A DNA stretch of 36,948 bases from Muribaculaceae bacterium. GTDB taxonomy: Bacteria; Bacillota; Clostridia; Lachnospirales; Lachnospiraceae. The stretch is taken from contig JAMPHJ010000020.1 in the NCBI GenBank assembly GCA_023663465.1, forward strand, positions 1 to 36,948, given 5' to 3'. Shown here piece after piece: positions 33,297-36,948 of this stretch (positions are counted from its first letter, which is position 1; each line of letters begins with the position of its first letter). The notes beneath the pieces were generated by a model. The model worked only from the letters and a program-made list of their open reading frames with translations. It ran no database searches and was not told where the DNA came from. A program made the translations under genes and the position numbers.

Positions 33297-34976
33297 ATGT
33301 CATTAATGGGTAGCCTTTATCTGGGCGTATCAGGATTACAAACTTCAAATAATGCGTTGAATACTACAGCGCACAATATGTCTAACTTAGACACCATCGG
33401 TTATACAAGACAGCAGGTGGCGCAGGCGACGCGCGGCTATCTTACCGTTTCTAAAAGTCAGAGAACCAGCTGGCAGCAGCTGGGGCTCGGTGTCGTATAT
33501 TCCCAAACAAGACAAGTAAGAGATTATTTTCTGGACAAAAATTATCGTCGTGAATCGGGCAGAAGCGCTTTTTACGAGATTTCTTCCAATGCCATGGAAG
33601 AGATAGAGGGAATCCTTGGCGAGTCCTACGAAGGACACGAGTTTTCCGAGGCAATTACCAATCTCTGGACCGCGGTGGAAGAGCTGAGTAAAAATCCGAC
33701 GCTGGCGGTAAACCAGAATTTATTCGTTACCCGTTCCCATGAGTTCGTTACGAAAGCGGCGGCGGTATACGACGGTCTGTGCGAATATCAGGACAACATG
33801 AATCAAATCGTGGTGGAAGACGTTGATAAAATAAATGCATATGCCAATATGTTAGAAGATTTAAATCGTCAGATAGCAAGGGTGGAAGGCGGTATCGAAC
33901 ACGCCAACGATTTACGCGACCAGCGTAACTACATCTTAGATGAGCTTGGCAAGCTGGGTTCCATATCCTATACGGAAGATATCGGCGGCTATCTCAGCGT
34001 CAGGTTTGAAGGCGTGGATTTGGTAAAAGGCGGTCTTATCAATAAAATGTCCTTGTATGAGGATCCCACAACAGGATTTTATACGCCATATTGGGAAATG
34101 TTTGCACATTATGATTTCGACGAGTTCGGGAATAAATATCTGACGGAAGACAGTCTGAAATCCGCAAGCGTCTTCGATTTGACGGCGACGATTTCTTCCG
34201 ACTTAAATACGGACATCGGCTCTTTGAAAAGTATCCTTTTAGCGCGGGGCGACCATCATGCGACCTCGCAGGAATTAAAAGATGTCAGTCACAAAGGCGA
34301 ATATATACCGGGCTGGTATGATACGAATATTTCCCAGTCCATCATTATGAATATTGAGGCGGAATTTGACCAGTTAATCAATGCGGTAGTGACCAAAGTA
34401 AACGGTATTTTACAGGAAGCGGCAGAACGGGAGACGGCGAATTATCCCGATTCCACTTATCTGCGGGACAGCAATGGGAAACCATATCAGTTGTTTGAAA
34501 AAATCATCGACGACGGTGAGACCTACACCTTACCGGACGGCACCGTAGTAGAGAGCGGCTGGCATGTAGGGAATCTGATGGTCAATATGGATTTGCGCCA
34601 GAATCCTTCCTTACTCGTTTTCCGGCTGCACGACAGCTCGGAAGCCAATGTGACGATGGAACAGTTAAAGACAGCGTTTTCGGAAAGTATTTATACGCTG
34701 AATCCGAATGTACAGACCCCGGTATGTTTCGTGGATTATTATAAAAATCTGGTATCCCAGGTGGCGAATTCCGGGGCGGTGTTCGGCGATATCGTGGAAA
34801 GCCAGACACTTACGATGGATTCCCTGGGCAATGCCAGGGAGCAGGTCGTGGGAGTATCCTCAGACGAGGAATTGACCAATATGATTATGTATCAGAATGC
34901 CTATAACGCTTCCAGCCGTTATATCAACGTTATCAGCGAGATGCTGGAGCATGTCATTACGACATTAGGCAGATAA
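33297..34976 (+). CDS. flgK: Flagellar hook-associated protein 1, first copy
   Basis: FlgK joins the hook to the filament. The 559-residue protein has the conserved D0/D1 segments at both ends: N-terminal LYLGVSGLQTSNNALNTTAHNMSNLDTIGYTRQQV and C-terminal NMIMYQNAYNASSRYINVISEMLEHVITTLG. Internal marks such as QIARVEGGIEHANDLRDQRNYILDELGKL are typical for HAP1. The middle (about 280-460) is unique to this copy and unlike that of the second copy. AAGGAT is about ten bases before the ATG. It should be exported with help of FlgN. Confidence 0.93.
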   Translation: MSLMGSLYLGVSGLQTSNNALNTTAHNMSNLDTIGYTRQQVAQATRGYLTVSKSQRTSWQQLGLGVVYSQTRQVRDYFLDKNYRRESGRSAFYEISSNAMEEIEGILGESYEGHEFSEAITNLWTAVEELSKNPTLAVNQNLFVTRSHEFVTKAAAVYDGLCEYQDNMNQIVVEDVDKINAYANMLEDLNRQIARVEGGIEHANDLRDQRNYILDELGKLGSISYTEDIGGYLSVRFEGVDLVKGGLINKMSLYEDPTTGFYTPYWEMFAHYDFDEFGNKYLTEDSLKSASVFDLTATISSDLNTDIGSLKSILLARGDHHATSQELKDVSHKGEYIPGWYDTNISQSIIMNIEAEFDQLINAVVTKVNGILQEAAERETANYPDSTYLRDSNGKPYQLFEKIIDDGETYTLPDGTVVESGWHVGNLMVNMDLRQNPSLLVFRLHDSSEANVTMEQLKTAFSESIYTLNPNVQTPVCFVDYYKNLVSQVANSGAVFGDIVESQTLTMDSLGNAREQVVGVSSDEELTNMIMYQNAYNASSRYINVISEMLEHVITTLGR

Positions 34977-35029
34977 TGATAACAAAAGCAGAAATAGGAT
35001 TGCAAAGATAGATAAATGAGTGAATAGAC

Positions 35030-35052
35030 GTCCGCCCGGCGGACAGGGAGGT
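35030..35052 (+). promoter_or_regulatory. Palindrome and CsrA-like sequence over the second flgK ribosome site
   Basis: GTCCGCC (35030-35036) and GGCGGAC (35038-35044) form a perfect palindrome around one base, directly before AGGGAGG. The stretch ACAGGGAGGT (35043-35052) agrees at nine of ten positions with the CsrA RNA-binding consensus ACARGGAUGU, and CsrA is a common regulator of flagellar translation in Firmicutes. An ordinary strong ribosome site would look similar, so this is tentative. Confidence 0.3.
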
Positions 35053-35057
35053 AGCAT

Positions 35058-36884
35058 ATGCCATCTACATTTTTCGGATTAACCATAGCGTCTTCGGGAC
35101 TGCGCGCTGCCAATGCGGCATTAAACACCACGGGCAATAATATCAGCAATTCCAATACGGAAGGATACAGCCGTCAGGCAGTGACGACGGAAGCTGCCAA
35201 CGCGCTGCGCGTTTTTGCCGCATATGGCTGCGCGGGCGCAGGTGTTGAGACGATTGCCATCGAGCGTATCCGGGACAGTTTTTATGATAATAAATTCCGC
35301 GATAATGAGACGAAACTGGGCGAGCAGGATGTCAAAGCCTACTATATGCGCATGGTAGAAAACTATCTGAAAGACGACCAGATTACAGGTTTTAAGACTA
35401 TTTATGACCAGTTATCCGTTTCTTTACAGGAAATTGCCAAGAACGGCAGTTCTACCGCGAACAAGAGACAGTTTTTATCCAGCGTGCAGACCCTTACCGA
35501 TTATTTTAATTCGATGTATGGCAATTTACAGAATTTACAGTCAGACGTCAATGATGAAATCAAGATGCGCGTGGATGAAATCAATTCCATCGCCCAGGAG
35601 CTGGCGACGGTCAATAAGCAGATTAACGTGATTGAGCTGACGGGAACGACGGCGAACGAGCTGCGCGACAAACGCGACGTTTTGCTGGACCGGCTGTCCG
35701 GTATTGTGGATATCAAAGTGAGAGAGCTGCCGATGTATGATCAGGCGGGCAATCCTTCCGGCGCCAACAGGTGTATCGTTCAGATAGCCGGCGGACAGAC
35801 TTTGGTAGATTCAGAGAGTTATAATCAGTTAATGTGTGTGGCAAGAGAGCCGGAAGAAAAAGTAAACCAGACCGATATGGACGGTCTTTATGATATCAAG
35901 TGGACGAATGGTATTGATTTCGGCATGTATAACGCGTCGATGACCGGGGAACTCAAGGGTCTGATTGAGATGCGCGACGGCAACAACGGCGAATATTTTA
36001 ACGGAACCGTGCAGGAAATCTATTATAATATTGAGACGACAAGGGTCAATATTTCCACAACGGCGGATTATTTGAACAGTATGAGTAAGTCTAAACTCTC
36101 AGACACCGGCGGCGTGATTAATATCGGCAATCAGCTGTATTACTATACAGACTGGAGCTATAACGGCGATGGCAGTTATACGTTTACAATCGATAACCAG
36201 AAGAGCGATCAGCCGTTGGTGAACGGTAAGCAGTATATGGAAGCAAGTATCGGGAATGATATCAGATATCAGGGCGTTCCCTATTATATGGCGCAGATGA
36301 ACGAATGGATTCGTGATTTTGCCAAAGCGCTGAACGGTATTTTCACCGAAGGCGTAACCGATGACAGTATGGATGCAGGAATCCTTTTTACCGGAAATTT
36401 ACCTACCGGCGGCGGACAGTATACGGAAGGGGAATTGAACGATTCCAGAAGAAACGGCAAAGGATATTATTATATGACGGCCGGCAATGTAGCGATTACA
36501 ACGGAGCTGGATAAAGACCCGTCCAAGCTGGGCACCAGATTCGACCCGACAGCGGGCGTGGAAGAGTGCGAGCAGGTCAAGAAAGTCATTTCCCTGATGT
36601 CGGATACGAATCAGTTCAGTTTCCGCGGAAGGGATGCAGGCGGATTCCTGGAATGTGTCTTAGCGGACGTCATGCTCAATGCAGAGAATGCGGAAACGCT
36701 TTACAGCACCTACCTGAGTCTGGAAACGAGTATCGACAACCAGCGGATTTCCATTTCAGGCGTGGATGAAGACGAAGAAGCCATCAGCCTTGTCAAATAT
36801 CAAAATTCCTATACATTGGCGTCCAAGATGATTTCGACCCTGACGGAAATTTATGACAGACTGATCTTACAGACCGGCGTTTAA
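35058..36884 (+). CDS. flgK: Flagellar hook-associated protein 1, second copy
   Basis: A second HAP1-like protein of 608 residues. N-terminus: FFGLTIASSGLRAANAALNTTGNNISNSNTEGYSRQAV; internal QINVIELTGTTANELRDKRDVLLDRLSGIVDI; C-terminus ISISGVDEDEEAISLVKYQNSYTLASKMISTLTEIYDRLI. The ends show it belongs to FlgK rather than FlgE, FlgG or FlgL. Similarity to the first copy is clear only in the terminal helices. AGGGAGG is about six bases before the ATG. The next gene is flgL, so the order is M-N-K-K-L. The two may assemble as neighbouring layers of the junction or replace one another; that cannot be decided here. Confidence 0.92.
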   Translation: MPSTFFGLTIASSGLRAANAALNTTGNNISNSNTEGYSRQAVTTEAANALRVFAAYGCAGAGVETIAIERIRDSFYDNKFRDNETKLGEQDVKAYYMRMVENYLKDDQITGFKTIYDQLSVSLQEIAKNGSSTANKRQFLSSVQTLTDYFNSMYGNLQNLQSDVNDEIKMRVDEINSIAQELATVNKQINVIELTGTTANELRDKRDVLLDRLSGIVDIKVRELPMYDQAGNPSGANRCIVQIAGGQTLVDSESYNQLMCVAREPEEKVNQTDMDGLYDIKWTNGIDFGMYNASMTGELKGLIEMRDGNNGEYFNGTVQEIYYNIETTRVNISTTADYLNSMSKSKLSDTGGVINIGNQLYYYTDWSYNGDGSYTFTIDNQKSDQPLVNGKQYMEASIGNDIRYQGVPYYMAQMNEWIRDFAKALNGIFTEGVTDDSMDAGILFTGNLPTGGGQYTEGELNDSRRNGKGYYYMTAGNVAITTELDKDPSKLGTRFDPTAGVEECEQVKKVISLMSDTNQFSFRGRDAGGFLECVLADVMLNAENAETLYSTYLSLETSIDNQRISISGVDEDEEAISLVKYQNSYTLASKMISTLTEIYDRLILQTGV

Positions 36885-36913
36885 AAGAAGCCAGAGAAAG
36901 GTGTGATACGACT

Positions 36914-36948
36914 ATGAGAATGACAAATAAAATCATGCGCAACAATTC
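36914..36948 (+). CDS. flgL: Flagellar hook-associated protein 3, 5' end only
   Basis: The window ends 35 bases into a reading frame encoding MRMTNKIMRNN, the usual N-terminus of FlgL, 29 bases after the second flgK. AAAGG lies about 12 bases upstream; the in-frame ATG at 36920 is an alternative start. The identification rests on these few residues and on gene order. Confidence 0.75.
   Translation, partial: MRMTNKIMRNN

Overview
The window looks like a chromosomal segment of a motile, anaerobic, corrinoid-making Firmicute, most likely a member of the Lachnospiraceae. This is inferred from moderate GC content, strong GGAGG-type ribosome sites, the anaerobic (cobalt-early, Cbi-type) B12 pathway, clostridial-style protein sequences and a sigma-D-type flagellar promoter. 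All convincing genes lie on the + strand.

Region 1 (1-24410) is a long cobalamin locus. A sigma-A-like promoter and a cobalamin riboswitch with a plausible attenuator precede a lipoprotein-anchored CbiK cobaltochelatase, a lipoprotein solute-binding protein with two extra beta-rich domains, a FecCD-type permease and an ABC ATPase. Then follow CobQ/CbiP, CobT, CobU, CobS, a short divergent CobU-family protein, an alpha-ribazole-phosphatase-like protein, CbiB, CobD (aminotransferase-like decarboxylase), CbiC, CbiD, a CbiF-CbiG fusion, CbiH, a CbiJ-CbiE-CbiT triple fusion, and, after two unrelated genes (an ArAE-like membrane protein and an AAA-ATPase/nuclease-like protein), CbiA and an eight-cysteine small protein. 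Together they cover most steps from cobalt-sirohydrochlorin to cobalamin. CbiL, a corrinoid adenosyltransferase and the enzymes up to sirohydrochlorin are not in the window. Many genes overlap or use ATGA/TAATG junctions, so translational coupling is likely.

Region 2 (24411-28982) holds a long palindromic repeat, a MATE-family transporter, a C5 cytosine methyltransferase with an N-terminal ribbon-helix-helix-like segment, an EcoRII-like restriction endonuclease broken by one extra T in a T6 run, and a conserved Firmicutes protein of unknown role.

Region 3 (28983-36948) holds a soluble hybrid histidine kinase, a sensorless LytS-type kinase and a response regulator with a SARP-like output domain, followed by the start of a flagellar late operon: a sigma-28-type promoter, flgM, flgN, two different flgK genes in tandem and the first bases of flgL.

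The most unusual items are: a pair of inverted copies of an ~80-bp core, each set in long but mutually unrelated self-complementary arms (17630-17843 and 24377-24594); a 35-bp tandem triplication that has pulled apart a formerly overlapping cbiFG/cbiH junction; the surface-anchored CbiK next to an importer; and the methyltransferase paired with a frameshifted restriction enzyme. All calls come from reading the sequence by eye; no database search or folding program was run.
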